Source: 38-11 sp964539975 (GTDB lineage Bacteria > Bacillota > Clostridia > Tissierellales > Dethiosulfatibacteraceae). Taken from it: DNA of 64,000 nucleotides. The stretch is from NCBI GenBank assembly GCA_964539975.1, contig CAZIKK010000005.1, positions 1-64,000 of the forward strand, given 5' to 3'. The notes under the pieces are model-generated. The model was not told the origin of the DNA and ran no database searches. It saw nothing but the letters and a program-made list of their open reading frames with translations. The translations under genes were made by a program, and so were the position numbers. Shown one piece after another: positions 49,149 through 57,529 of this stretch. How positions within the stretch are numbered: position 1 is the stretch's first letter; the number at the start of each line of letters is the position of its first letter.

Positions 49149-49592
49149 ATGCAAGTAGTTATCATACTAATCGAAGCGCTGAAAACAGGCCTTTCAGCTA
49201 TTTTAGATCTGGCCATCATCATTTTTCCCCTAATGTTAGGCATTGAGATTCTTAAGGATTTGAAAGTCATGGACCGCCTTTCCAACCTTATGTCTCCTTT
49301 GTCGTCGTTTTTGAGGATCCATAAAGACTCTTCTTTGCCTTTGGTCATTGGTGTGGTGTTGGGTTTGTTTTTTGGTGCTGGAGTTCTTGTTAATTCTGTA
49401 GATGAAGGCAACCTAGACAAACGTAGTCTTGTTGTAGTAGCTGTTTTTTTAGCTTTATGCCATGCCGTTATCGAAGATACGGTAATCTTTGCCCCCATTG
49501 GTGCTAATCTTCTCATTGTTTTGTTTGTTCGTATCGTGGCAGCTTTTGCTATTTCCTTTGTCGCTTCTCGTTTAATCAAAGAAATCCATTAG
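49149..49592 (+). CDS. Gate-domain (nucleoside recognition) membrane protein, partner
   Basis: A 147-residue protein with about four helices and a single Gate domain: LDLAIIIFPLMLGIEILKDLKVMDRLSNLMSPLSSFLRIHKDSSLPLVIGVVLGLFFGAGVL near 18-80. It has a charged HAVIEDTVIFAPIG segment near 110, parallel to SHNLIGETVVIRKIG of its partner. It probably forms a heterodimer with the preceding protein. Function unknown. Confidence 0.75.
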   Translation: MQVVIILIEALKTGLSAILDLAIIIFPLMLGIEILKDLKVMDRLSNLMSPLSSFLRIHKDSSLPLVIGVVLGLFFGAGVLVNSVDEGNLDKRSLVVVAVFLALCHAVIEDTVIFAPIGANLLIVLFVRIVAAFAISFVASRLIKEIH

Positions 49593-49705
49593 TTAGCAAG
49601 TCATCGTTACCTCTTTCTTAACAAAAAATTTACACTATTTCTCTATTTCTAGACACCATCTTAACACCTGTTCATATATGCTTTAATTGAAGGCAGGGGA
49701 TTAAG

Positions 49706-50164
49706 ATGGTTGTTTTTTTTAGTCTATTTGTATTGAGTTTATTTGTTGGTGGTTATTATCTCATGACAAAAATTGATCGTTTTCTTGATCAGTCACCTCT
49801 TGATGTTCAAAATAATTCCCCAGCGGTATATTCTGTCATCATTTCGAAAGAGTCACTCCATTATGATGAAATCAGAAATTATTTCTCAGAAAACAACATC
49901 TATTGCTATCATTCAGAAATTCTTGATCCCGACATCATCCGGGAATGTCAATTATCTTTAGCTCTTTCACACAAAGATTTGGACAACCTGCTCTTTGTCA
50001 GCCAGGTTAAACACCTCAACCCCCAGATAGAAGCCTTAGCAGTGTGCAACAACCCAAACTATCATCATTTGTTTCTGACGATTGGTGTTGATCTTATCTT
50101 AGGAAAAAACCAAACACCTTTTGAGATTATTTCAGCAATGAAAGGACGGGCCGACCATGATTAG
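49706..50164 (+). CDS. Membrane-anchored protein with degenerate RCK-like domain
   Basis: A 152-residue protein: an N-terminal hydrophobic helix (about 2-20), then a domain (about 41-150) with strand-helix spacing like the RCK/TrkA_N fold. Residues from LALSHKDLDNLLFVSQVKHL to LTIGVDLILGKNQTPFEI line up with KtrA (cf. SDNFQSSLEITSLLKEL to LKIGADDVIYPERD). The glycine-rich nucleotide motif is absent (VIISKESLHYDEIRNYF at that place). It overlaps the ktrB-like gene by 8 bp, so it is likely part of the potassium channel regulation. No name known to me. Confidence 0.65.
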   Translation: MVVFFSLFVLSLFVGGYYLMTKIDRFLDQSPLDVQNNSPAVYSVIISKESLHYDEIRNYFSENNIYCYHSEILDPDIIRECQLSLALSHKDLDNLLFVSQVKHLNPQIEALAVCNNPNYHHLFLTIGVDLILGKNQTPFEIISAMKGRADHD

Positions 50165-51494
50165 CAAGTTACGACTGGGCGCAAAGCAAACTTTAGCGAT
50201 TGGGTTTGCATTAATTATATTAATAGGTGCTTTTTTGTTGATGATCCCTGCCGCTAGTAGTAACGGGCAAGGCATTACTTTTATAAATGCACTTTTCACT
50301 TCTGCCTCTGCTACTTGTGTTACAGGTTTAGTTGTATTTGATACTTGGACACAGTTTTCTTTTTTCGGACAATTTGTCATACTGATTCTGATTCAAATTG
50401 GAGCTTTGGGCTTTATGACAGTTGCCATATTATTCTCCATCGTTCTTGGTAAAAGGATCGGTCTGAAAGAAAGAACTTTCTTAATGGAAACTGTCAATGC
50501 TATGCAAATCAGTGGTGTTGTTCGTTTGGTACGCCGTATCCTCATTGGAACACTCTTATTCGAAGGGATTGGTGCTCTTGTGCTAGCTTTCCGTTTTTAC
50601 CCTTATTTCGGCTTCCCTAATAATATTTGGTACGGAATCTTCCACTCTGTCTCCGCCTTTTGCAATGCCGGATTTGATCTCATGGGAATTATTGAACCTT
50701 ACACCTCTTTAACACCCTTTGTGTCAGATTATGTTATTAATTTCACCATCATCAGTTTGATCATAATTGGAGGCGTAGGTTTTGTCGTTTGGGACAATAT
50801 TTTTGAGCATCGTTTTCGCTTCAAGAATTATAACCTCCACACAAAAATTGTCTTGTCCGCCACAGTCATTCTCATTGTTTTTTCCACCATCATGTTTCTG
50901 GTCTTGGAAAAAAACACTGTATTTCAAGACATGCCCATTCATCAAAGAACCATAGCTGCTCTTTTTCAGTCTGTCACACCAAGAACAGCTGGTTTTAATA
51001 CAGTGGATACCGCACTACTTAGCGAAGGAGGGGTTCTCTATACATTGTTTTTGATGGTTATAGGAGCCGCTCCAGGATCGACCGCTGGTGGTATAAAAAT
51101 CACGACTTTCGTGATTGTTGTCTTATCTGTAATCAACCACAGCCGTAAAAAGAATGATGTGAATGTTTTTAACAGAAGGTTAGAAGAAGACCTTATTAAA
51201 CGCGCTTATTCCAACACAGTCTTTTATGTCCTTGTTTGTATGTTTGGTGTTTTTGCCTTAACAGCCATACAAGATATTCCTGTTAAAGATGCCCTTTTTG
51301 AGTCTTCTTCTGCTATTGGAACAGTCGGACTTTCTACTGGTATCACACGGGATCTCAACGATTTTTCAAGAATTGTCATCATCTTATTGATGTACATTGG
51401 ACGGCTAGGAAGCTTAACTTTATTTATGGCTGTTGCAGAAAGGCGTGTGCATGCTCAATTGAAAAACCCAGTTGAAAAAATAATTATAGGATAG
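50157..51494 (+). CDS. ktrB: Potassium uptake protein, TrkH/KtrB family
   Basis: A 445-residue channel-like transporter with four pore-loop repeats: SASATCVTGLVVFDTW (about 42-57), VSAFCNAGFDLMG (about 165-177), VTPRTAGFNTVD (about 276-287) and SAIGTVGLSTGITRD (about 386-400), each holding the filter glycine. It takes up K+ with Na+ in the KtrAB system. The start overlaps the upstream gene by 8 bp. KtrA lies 10 bp downstream and should bind its cytoplasmic side. Confidence 0.94.
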   Translation: MISKLRLGAKQTLAIGFALIILIGAFLLMIPAASSNGQGITFINALFTSASATCVTGLVVFDTWTQFSFFGQFVILILIQIGALGFMTVAILFSIVLGKRIGLKERTFLMETVNAMQISGVVRLVRRILIGTLLFEGIGALVLAFRFYPYFGFPNNIWYGIFHSVSAFCNAGFDLMGIIEPYTSLTPFVSDYVINFTIISLIIIGGVGFVVWDNIFEHRFRFKNYNLHTKIVLSATVILIVFSTIMFLVLEKNTVFQDMPIHQRTIAALFQSVTPRTAGFNTVDTALLSEGGVLYTLFLMVIGAAPGSTAGGIKITTFVIVVLSVINHSRKKNDVNVFNRRLEEDLIKRAYSNTVFYVLVCMFGVFALTAIQDIPVKDALFESSSAIGTVGLSTGITRDLNDFSRIVIILLMYIGRLGSLTLFMAVAERRVHAQLKNPVEKIIIG

Positions 51495-51504
51495 GAGAAA
51501 AAAT

Positions 51505-52155
51505 ATGCGTTCAATTTTAGTTATCGGATTAGGTCGTTTTGGCAAACATCTTGCCGGAAAGTTTTCTGAACTCGGAAACGAAGTCATGGTTGTAGATACC
51601 GATGAAGACTCAATCAACAAAATTGCTCCCTGTGTCACTAAAGCTCAAATTGGAGATTGTATGGATGAAGATGTGTTACGATCCCTTGGAGTAGGAAATT
51701 TTGATGTGTGTTTTGTTTGTATCAGCGACAATTTTCAATCCTCTTTGGAAATCACGTCTCTATTGAAAGAACTTGGTGCGCGTTACGTGGTTTCTAAGAC
51801 CGATCGAGACATCCATGCCAAGTTTTTATTAAAAATAGGCGCTGATGATGTCATCTATCCCGAAAGGGACATGGCTCAACGTACCGCTATCAAGTACAGT
51901 GCCAAAAATGCCTTTGATTACATCGAATTGACTCCAGAATATGCAATCTTTGAAATGTCCGTTCCTAATAGTTGGATCGGTCATACCGTGCGGTCTCTAA
52001 ATATTCGTTCCCTTCATAATATAAATGTCATCGGAGTTAAAATTGAAGACCAGGTTGAGCCTATGACAGATCCTGAGTATGTGTTTTCGAAAGATGAGCA
52101 TGTAGTTATAGCAGGAAGCAAAAAGGATATTTTACGCCTAATGGACAAAAAGTAA
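51505..52155 (+). CDS. ktrA: Potassium uptake regulatory protein KtrA (RCK)
   Basis: A 216-residue protein: RCK_N domain (1-130) with the dinucleotide motif VIGLGRFGKHLAGKFSELGNEVMVVD (about 5-30) and RCK_C (about 135-216) with NINVIGVKIEDQVEPMTDPEYVFSKDEHVVIAGSKKDILRL. RCK_N binds ATP/ADP, RCK_C can bind c-di-AMP in the family. It gates KtrB. GGAG precedes the ATG. It follows ktrB by 10 bp. Confidence 0.94.
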   Translation: MRSILVIGLGRFGKHLAGKFSELGNEVMVVDTDEDSINKIAPCVTKAQIGDCMDEDVLRSLGVGNFDVCFVCISDNFQSSLEITSLLKELGARYVVSKTDRDIHAKFLLKIGADDVIYPERDMAQRTAIKYSAKNAFDYIELTPEYAIFEMSVPNSWIGHTVRSLNIRSLHNINVIGVKIEDQVEPMTDPEYVFSKDEHVVIAGSKKDILRLMDKK

Positions 52156-52190
52156 TAGAGTCAGTATACTATCCATAAGGTGGTGGATAT

Positions 52191-53600
52191 ATGTACTTGA
52201 TTACCAATAAAATTACTTATTGCTTTTTGAAAACCGTTGGCATTGTTTGCTTATCTACTATAACTTCTCTTGTGATGAACACTCTTGGAATTGGAAAGGA
52301 AAGTGTCATCATGGTTTTTCTATTGGGTGTCTTGTTCACTTCTGTACTGACAAACAGTTATGTTTGGGGAGTTTTGACTTCATTTGCCAGCTTGATGCTT
52401 TTTAACTTTCTTTTTACAGATCCGCGATTTACATTCGTCATTTACAGCCGTAATGACATTGTCTTACTGGCCTTTTTCTTAATTACCGCTGTCGTGTCAG
52501 GGACTGTCACTTCTAAGTTACAACAGCAAATCGCCATTAGCGAAAAAAATGAAGACACTACTCATACACTATACCGTATTGCCGCTGGATTTCTACCTGT
52601 CAGTGGTACACGTAGCATTGCTCTAAGAGCTGTCTCCTTTATAAATGAATACTTAGGGTGTGATTGCGCTATCCAACTGGATGGTTCACAAAGTTTTTTC
52701 ACTAACTCAGCCGAATTACCTAAAGGTCCTTCTCAAGAATATATCATCCAAAGCAATGTAGGGAGAATAGGCCGTATGTTAATTTTTGAAGCTGATACTT
52801 TACTAGACAAACATAATGCTTTGATTGTTCAAGCTGTAGTGACTCAATTGGGCATCGCTTTAGATCGTGAACAGCTGTATAGCAAGCAAGAAACCATCCG
52901 TCTCGCTATGGAAAAAGAACAATTAAGAGCCAATCTATTAAGATCGGTGGCCCATGACTTACGAAGCCCCCTGACTGCCCTTTCAGGGGCCAGTAACTTG
53001 TTGGCAGAAGACTACGAAGACTTGTCTGACTCAGAAAGAAAAAAACTTGCTTTAGATATTACTGACGAAATCCATTGGCTCACAAATTTAGTTGAAAATA
53101 TTTTGAACATGACACGCATCAACGATTCTCAGCTAGTTATTAATAAAACTGATGAAGTGATTGATGATGTCGTGAATGAAGGGATTTCTCACACATCTCG
53201 TTTGTTTAAAGAAAGATCTTTAACCGTCCATTTGCCAGACGAGGTGATCGTGGTTCCTATGGATGGCAAGCTAATCGTGCAAGTCATGACTAATCTGTTA
53301 GAAAACACAGCAAGACACACGCCTTTAGAAAGCCTCATTGATTTAACCGTGCGATTAGGTGACAAACAAGTTGTCATCTCAGTATCCGACACTGGAGAAG
53401 GTGTCGATCCGCTCATCGAAGATAACTTGTTTGATCGCTTTGTTACCTTAGATCATGGAATTACAGACAGTCGAAGAGGAATGGGGCTTGGTCTGGCGAT
53501 TTGCAAAGCCATTGTAGAGGCTCATGGCGGAACCATTCAATATGAACCCAATCTACCCAAAGGTTCTCGGTTCACCTTTGCTTTGCCATTGGAGGGATAA
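52191..53600 (+). CDS. KdpD-like histidine kinase lacking the N-terminal KdpD/Usp domains
   Basis: A 469-residue kinase: DUF4118 four-helix membrane region (about 10-107), a GAF-like segment (about 125-228), HisKA with His255 in SVAHDLRSPLTALSG, and HATPase with NLLENTARHTP and RRGMGLGLAICKAIVEAHGG. Typical KdpD is near 900 residues and starts with KdpD and Usp domains that are absent here; the protein begins at the membrane region. GGTGG precedes the ATG. It follows ktrA and precedes a KdpE-like regulator, so it probably controls K+ uptake. Confidence 0.88.
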   Translation: MYLITNKITYCFLKTVGIVCLSTITSLVMNTLGIGKESVIMVFLLGVLFTSVLTNSYVWGVLTSFASLMLFNFLFTDPRFTFVIYSRNDIVLLAFFLITAVVSGTVTSKLQQQIAISEKNEDTTHTLYRIAAGFLPVSGTRSIALRAVSFINEYLGCDCAIQLDGSQSFFTNSAELPKGPSQEYIIQSNVGRIGRMLIFEADTLLDKHNALIVQAVVTQLGIALDREQLYSKQETIRLAMEKEQLRANLLRSVAHDLRSPLTALSGASNLLAEDYEDLSDSERKKLALDITDEIHWLTNLVENILNMTRINDSQLVINKTDEVIDDVVNEGISHTSRLFKERSLTVHLPDEVIVVPMDGKLIVQVMTNLLENTARHTPLESLIDLTVRLGDKQVVISVSDTGEGVDPLIEDNLFDRFVTLDHGITDSRRGMGLGLAICKAIVEAHGGTIQYEPNLPKGSRFTFALPLEG

Positions 53601-53601
53601 A

Positions 53602-54297
53602 ATGGAAACCCAGATAAAAATACTTGTGATAGAAGATGATAAATATATCTCAAATTTCATTGCCGTATCTTTAAAAAAAGATGGTTATGAAGTATATGTT
53701 GCCAGTTCCGCAGAGGAAGGTCTCTTTATGTTCTCATCTCACCATCCAGATATTTTATTGTTAGACCTTGGACTAGGTGATAAGGATGGTCTGGATATTA
53801 TCAAAGAATTGAGAACTTTTTCAGAAATTCCAATTCTAGTGGTTTCTGCTAGAGGGCTCGAAAAAGAAAAAATTGAAGCTTTAGATCTCGGCGCAAATGA
53901 TTATGTGACAAAACCCTTCCACATGGGAGAGCTAATGGCGCGTATTCGAGTTGCTGAGAGAAGCTTGAGCCAAACTGAAAATACCCCTAGAAAAGAATTA
54001 TATGTTCATGACTATCTTGCAGTGGATTTTGAGAAACGAAAGGTATTCAAAGATGAAGAAGAAGTTCATCTAACCCCTATTGAGTATCGCCTTCTCACTC
54101 TATTGATTGAAAACGAAGGCAAAGTCCTCACACATAACCATATCGTCAAGCGCATTTGGGGATACGAAGATAGCAACAATTCAAAAAGCGTTCGAGTCTA
54201 TATGGCCAATCTTCGCCGAAAAATCGAAAAAGACACCGCAAAGCCAAGGTTCATTCTTACAGAGGTGGGCGTTGGGTACCGATTTTCAGATGAATAG
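53602..54297 (+). CDS. KdpE-like response regulator
   Basis: A 231-residue OmpR-family regulator: receiver domain (1-125, with EDD near 10, LLLDLGLGDKDGLD near 53 and DYVTKPFHMGELMARIRVAERS) and winged helix (about 135-231) with VYMANLRRKIEKDTAKPRFILTEVGVGYRFSDE. ATG 53602 lies directly after the kinase stop with GGAGGG; longer frames inside the kinase gene are rejected. The last 12 bp overlap the converging polysaccharide gene. Confidence 0.92.
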   Translation: METQIKILVIEDDKYISNFIAVSLKKDGYEVYVASSAEEGLFMFSSHHPDILLLDLGLGDKDGLDIIKELRTFSEIPILVVSARGLEKEKIEALDLGANDYVTKPFHMGELMARIRVAERSLSQTENTPRKELYVHDYLAVDFEKRKVFKDEEEVHLTPIEYRLLTLLIENEGKVLTHNHIVKRIWGYEDSNNSKSVRVYMANLRRKIEKDTAKPRFILTEVGVGYRFSDE

Positions 54298-55815
54298 GAA
54301 GTCTTTATCCTCATTTTTGTCCCAGAATTCATTCAGAAGATAGAGTCCTCTGTAAAATGCTCCGCAGATAGCATCATAGTTTTCCCAGATATAAGTGGTT
54401 AGTGACAGCCATAATATAGCATGAATCAATCTAATAGTCGCTTCTTGCCCTACACTTGTCTTTTCAAGAAAATGGCCTTCCAACTCTTCCCACCCACTTT
54501 TCTTCACAACCAGATCCACTTTTCCCCCATCCAGACACAAATCAAACCTACCATGGTTGAAGGCATCATAACTGCCAGTAATAGAATAATACAATTTGGC
54601 CCAATCATATCGGATGTCGCCTATAAGCTCCGTATGGCCAAAGTATCCCCTTGGGTCTATAAAGGTAACATTCAAGTTGCCATCCACCAAAATATTTGAA
54701 AAAGTGGTGTCTCCATGAATCAGGGAAAAGGTTGTACTCATCAATCTTTTTGAAACCATTTTTTTAAATTCTTGTCTAAAGAAAAAGACATTCCGACACT
54801 GTTTTCCATTTATTTCGATCATTTTTTGATCTGCATAAGGAATAAGATGCCTAACTTGATTCAACCGATCCATGGTTTTTCCATAGTAGGCTTCTATTAC
54901 ACTAAATGGATCCGATTCTCCCTGACAATTGTGATGCAATCTGTCCAAAGCTTCTATAATCCTATCTAGCACTATTTTTTTCTGTTCATGAGTAAGCTGA
55001 AGAAGATGCGGGTTGTCTCCTTTGATACGCTCCATTATTAAAGGTTTCTCTTGAAAGATTATAGGGATATCCCAAAATTCTAATGCCTTTGCTTTCCGAT
55101 ACCATCTCAACTCCCTCTCCGCTAACAACTCTCCTTTTGGATTAATGGCCTCCTTAACCACCTTGTCTTCTTCTATGCTGATTCGGTTAAAGGACCTTAC
55201 CCTGGTTCCCCCTTGCTTCAAATCCGACAATGTTCCAAACTCTCTAGCACCTTTCAACTGGATAGTTGCAAAAGGAATGTCACTATCTTTAAGCCATTCC
55301 ACGAATTCTCCCTCGTCTGGCACCTCTTTCAAGGCTTCCTTCTCCTTGAATAAGAAAAGACCTGCCACGCCGTACTTCCAAGATTTTTCTTCCAAAAATT
55401 GATTGTTCCTGTACGCCCATCGACACTCAAAATCTACAGATAAACCAACATAATGACCTGTTTCCAAAGCTCCAAACAAATCGTCCTTTCCTAAAACCAG
55501 GTCCGACCAGATCAGCATAAAAGGCTTTCCTGATGGGATAATGGCCATGGCATCCTTCAAACCTGCGTTATTCCCTTTACCTTCAGCCCTCACAATTAGA
55601 AAACGCACCTTTGAAAATGTCTCTAAATAGCTTTCCAGAACATCCGCTTTATAGTCTGCTATGATAATAAAGCGTTTATTCGGATAGCGTTTGAATAAGT
55701 GAAAGATGATTGGTAAATTATCGATCGTACACATTGCTTTCGGCTTGTTTCTTGTATGCTTTCCAAGTCGACTCCCTCTGCCTCCAGCTTGTACAATAAT
55801 GTATTCAAAATTCAT
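54286..55815 (-). CDS. Fused nucleotidyltransferase and APH-like kinase
   Basis: A 509-residue two-domain protein. Residues 1-215 form a nucleotidyltransferase: IIVQAGGRGSRLGKHTRNKPKAM at the N-terminus and metal-site IWSDLVLGKDD near 102. Residues 225-480 form a choline/aminoglycoside-kinase-like domain with LIHGDTTFSNILVD (His367, Asp369, Asn374) and FIDPRGYFG (Asp387). Logic like LicC plus LicA fused: phosphorylate a small alcohol or sugar, then activate it with CTP or another NTP (inference). It is the last gene of a three-gene unit, each overlapping by 4 bp. Confidence 0.82.
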   Translation of the reverse strand: MNFEYIIVQAGGRGSRLGKHTRNKPKAMCTIDNLPIIFHLFKRYPNKRFIIIADYKADVLESYLETFSKVRFLIVRAEGKGNNAGLKDAMAIIPSGKPFMLIWSDLVLGKDDLFGALETGHYVGLSVDFECRWAYRNNQFLEEKSWKYGVAGLFLFKEKEALKEVPDEGEFVEWLKDSDIPFATIQLKGAREFGTLSDLKQGGTRVRSFNRISIEEDKVVKEAINPKGELLAERELRWYRKAKALEFWDIPIIFQEKPLIMERIKGDNPHLLQLTHEQKKIVLDRIIEALDRLHHNCQGESDPFSVIEAYYGKTMDRLNQVRHLIPYADQKMIEINGKQCRNVFFFRQEFKKMVSKRLMSTTFSLIHGDTTFSNILVDGNLNVTFIDPRGYFGHTELIGDIRYDWAKLYYSITGSYDAFNHGRFDLCLDGGKVDLVVKKSGWEELEGHFLEKTSVGQEATIRLIHAILWLSLTTYIWENYDAICGAFYRGLYLLNEFWDKNEDKDFLFI

Positions 55816-56795
55816 GACATTTCTCCCTGATTCATGTTCCCATCAATGATTTCATAGATTGTTTCCATATCCCCATTGTAATCTCCCGTCATTTTGTATT
55901 GCTGTCCCTTATCCTTAATCGGCATTGCGCTAAGGTCAAAAAAACTAAGGTCGAAATAGTCCGATGAATATAAAGCCAAGACCATCGTGCCTGATAACAA
56001 AAGCAGATCAAGAAACCCGCTTCTAATGCCTACCACACAATTGCAATGATTTCCTATCAGCAAAGCCTCTCTCAAGGTACACTCCAAGGCCTCCGTATGC
56101 TTCACAGGCTTGTGCCATTTAGCAGACACATTAGTCAAGACACGGTAACCCTTATTCTTGTACCTTAAGGCAATGGCTTCAAGTACTCCTTCTATCAGTT
56201 CATCTCCACATTCATGGGTGTATGGGCTCAGGATAATGGTTTTTCCTGGTAAGATTCCTAGCCTCTTAAGCATTTCATCTTTGTTCGCATTCTCCACAGT
56301 TGGACATGTAAAACTATCCTGTTCTCTAAGAGCAAGTACGCCATACTTAATACATCCTATAAGAGTTGTGTTAGGAAATTTTCTAATTGTATCAAATCCT
56401 TCACGAAAATGATTGGCTGGGACAATAATTATCATCTGAATAAACTTTCTTAGAACCAATGTGTAAAAATATGAAGCATCAATAGCCATAATTAGTTTAA
56501 GAGCTATATCGCTGATTATGATAATCTCATCAATATCCTCCGGGTACATTCCAGCTAACTCTTTAAAAGAATCTTTGCACACAACCGTCACCTTCTCAAT
56601 TTGATTCTTTCTTCTATAAGCATTGAGATACCCAAAAGTAAAAAGCACATCTCCGATATGAGGACAAGGCACCACATAGCAAGTGTTTTCTCCCCTGAAT
56701 CTTATCAAACAATAGAGAACGCCCAAGGGGGCTAAAACAAATAGTGTGAAGATTTTTTTTGCCAAATACCTTATAGCGATCATTATGTTTTTCAT
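55812..56795 (-). CDS. GT9/heptosyltransferase-like protein
   Basis: A 327-residue protein with an N-terminal hydrophobic helix (about 9-30) and a GT-B-like fold. VVPCPHIGDVLFTFGYLNAYRRKN near 42-65 resembles the RxGDxLxxxP entry of glycosyltransferase family 9; ILSPYTHECGDELIEGVLEAIA near 203-224 and NCVVGIRSGFLDLLLLSGTMVLALYSS near 268-294 match the later motifs. It lacks several usual GT9 residues, so the family is probable, not certain. It overlaps both neighbours by 4 bp. Confidence 0.6.
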   Translation of the reverse strand: MKNIMIAIRYLAKKIFTLFVLAPLGVLYCLIRFRGENTCYVVPCPHIGDVLFTFGYLNAYRRKNQIEKVTVVCKDSFKELAGMYPEDIDEIIIISDIALKLIMAIDASYFYTLVLRKFIQMIIIVPANHFREGFDTIRKFPNTTLIGCIKYGVLALREQDSFTCPTVENANKDEMLKRLGILPGKTIILSPYTHECGDELIEGVLEAIALRYKNKGYRVLTNVSAKWHKPVKHTEALECTLREALLIGNHCNCVVGIRSGFLDLLLLSGTMVLALYSSDYFDLSFFDLSAMPIKDKGQQYKMTGDYNGDMETIYEIIDGNMNQGEMS

Positions 56796-57388
56796 TTATG
56801 ACCTTCTTCCCTAATGTGTGCTCTACCAATACTTCCACCTGGATGGTTTTTCAAAAAAGCCTTCATAGTAACACCCATTCTTCTTCCCAACATCACGGCA
56901 AGCCCTTGAAGAAGGATCAAATAAATGGTTGACGAATTGTTAGGGACGATATCCCAATCATCACCTTCACGATCAAGACTCAATATAAGCTTGTTATCGA
57001 TTATTTTCGTTAGTGAAGACAAATAATTAAAACTAAGAAGCCAAGTCGATACTTCACGGTCTTTCAAGTGCCTGGCAAGTGTAATGGTCTCCTCTGTATT
57101 GCCACTTTTTGAGAGCAAAATCACAAGGTCACCCTCTCGTATCACCCCAAGATCACCATGCAACGCTGTGTTGGTATGAAGAAAAGCTCCGCTGATTCCC
57201 ATCGAATGTAAAGTCCCTACAAATTTTTCACATATTGGAACATTCTTACCTAAACCTGAAGCAATAATCTTATTTCCTGATAACACTGCTTTTTGACAGT
57301 CTGATAAAAGCTTCTCCATCTGACTTTCATCTAAAGTTTCTAAAGAATGACGTATGCAATTTAAGATGTCTCCAAAATATTCCTTCAT
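56792..57388 (-). CDS. SIS-domain sugar-phosphate isomerase (KpsF/GutQ-like)
   Basis: A 198-residue SIS-domain protein: GNKIIASGLGKNVPICEKFVGTLHSMGISGAFLHTNTALHGDLG (about 38-81), LLSKSGNTEET (about 91-101) and KNHPGGSIGR at the C-terminus, a motif of arabinose-5-phosphate isomerases (KpsF/KdsD/GutQ). The CBS pair of those enzymes is absent. It probably makes a phosphosugar for the surface polysaccharide. First gene of the three-gene unit; AAGGCGG precedes the ATG. Confidence 0.82.
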   Translation of the reverse strand: MKEYFGDILNCIRHSLETLDESQMEKLLSDCQKAVLSGNKIIASGLGKNVPICEKFVGTLHSMGISGAFLHTNTALHGDLGVIREGDLVILLSKSGNTEETITLARHLKDREVSTWLLSFNYLSSLTKIIDNKLILSLDREGDDWDIVPNNSSTIYLILLQGLAVMLGRRMGVTMKAFLKNHPGGSIGRAHIREEGHK

Positions 57389-57529
57389 ACCATTACCGCC
57401 TTGAAATTATTTGTTGTCATGCTTAAAGAATAATTTGATATAATCGTATCATAATAATTAAAGGAGTCTTCATACCAAAGCTTTTTATATCATGAAAAGA
57501 AAATGAGATGCGTTGTTTGCTTTGTGCTT
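57389..57529 (+). other. Gap with orphan promoter-like and ribosome-site-like signals
   Basis: The gap between the SIS gene and glf holds on the plus strand TTTGATATAAT followed by AAAGGAG about 20 bp on, but no usable start codon and no open frame. It looks like the 5' region of a lost plus-strand gene, or chance A+T-rich sequence. Confidence 0.35.
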
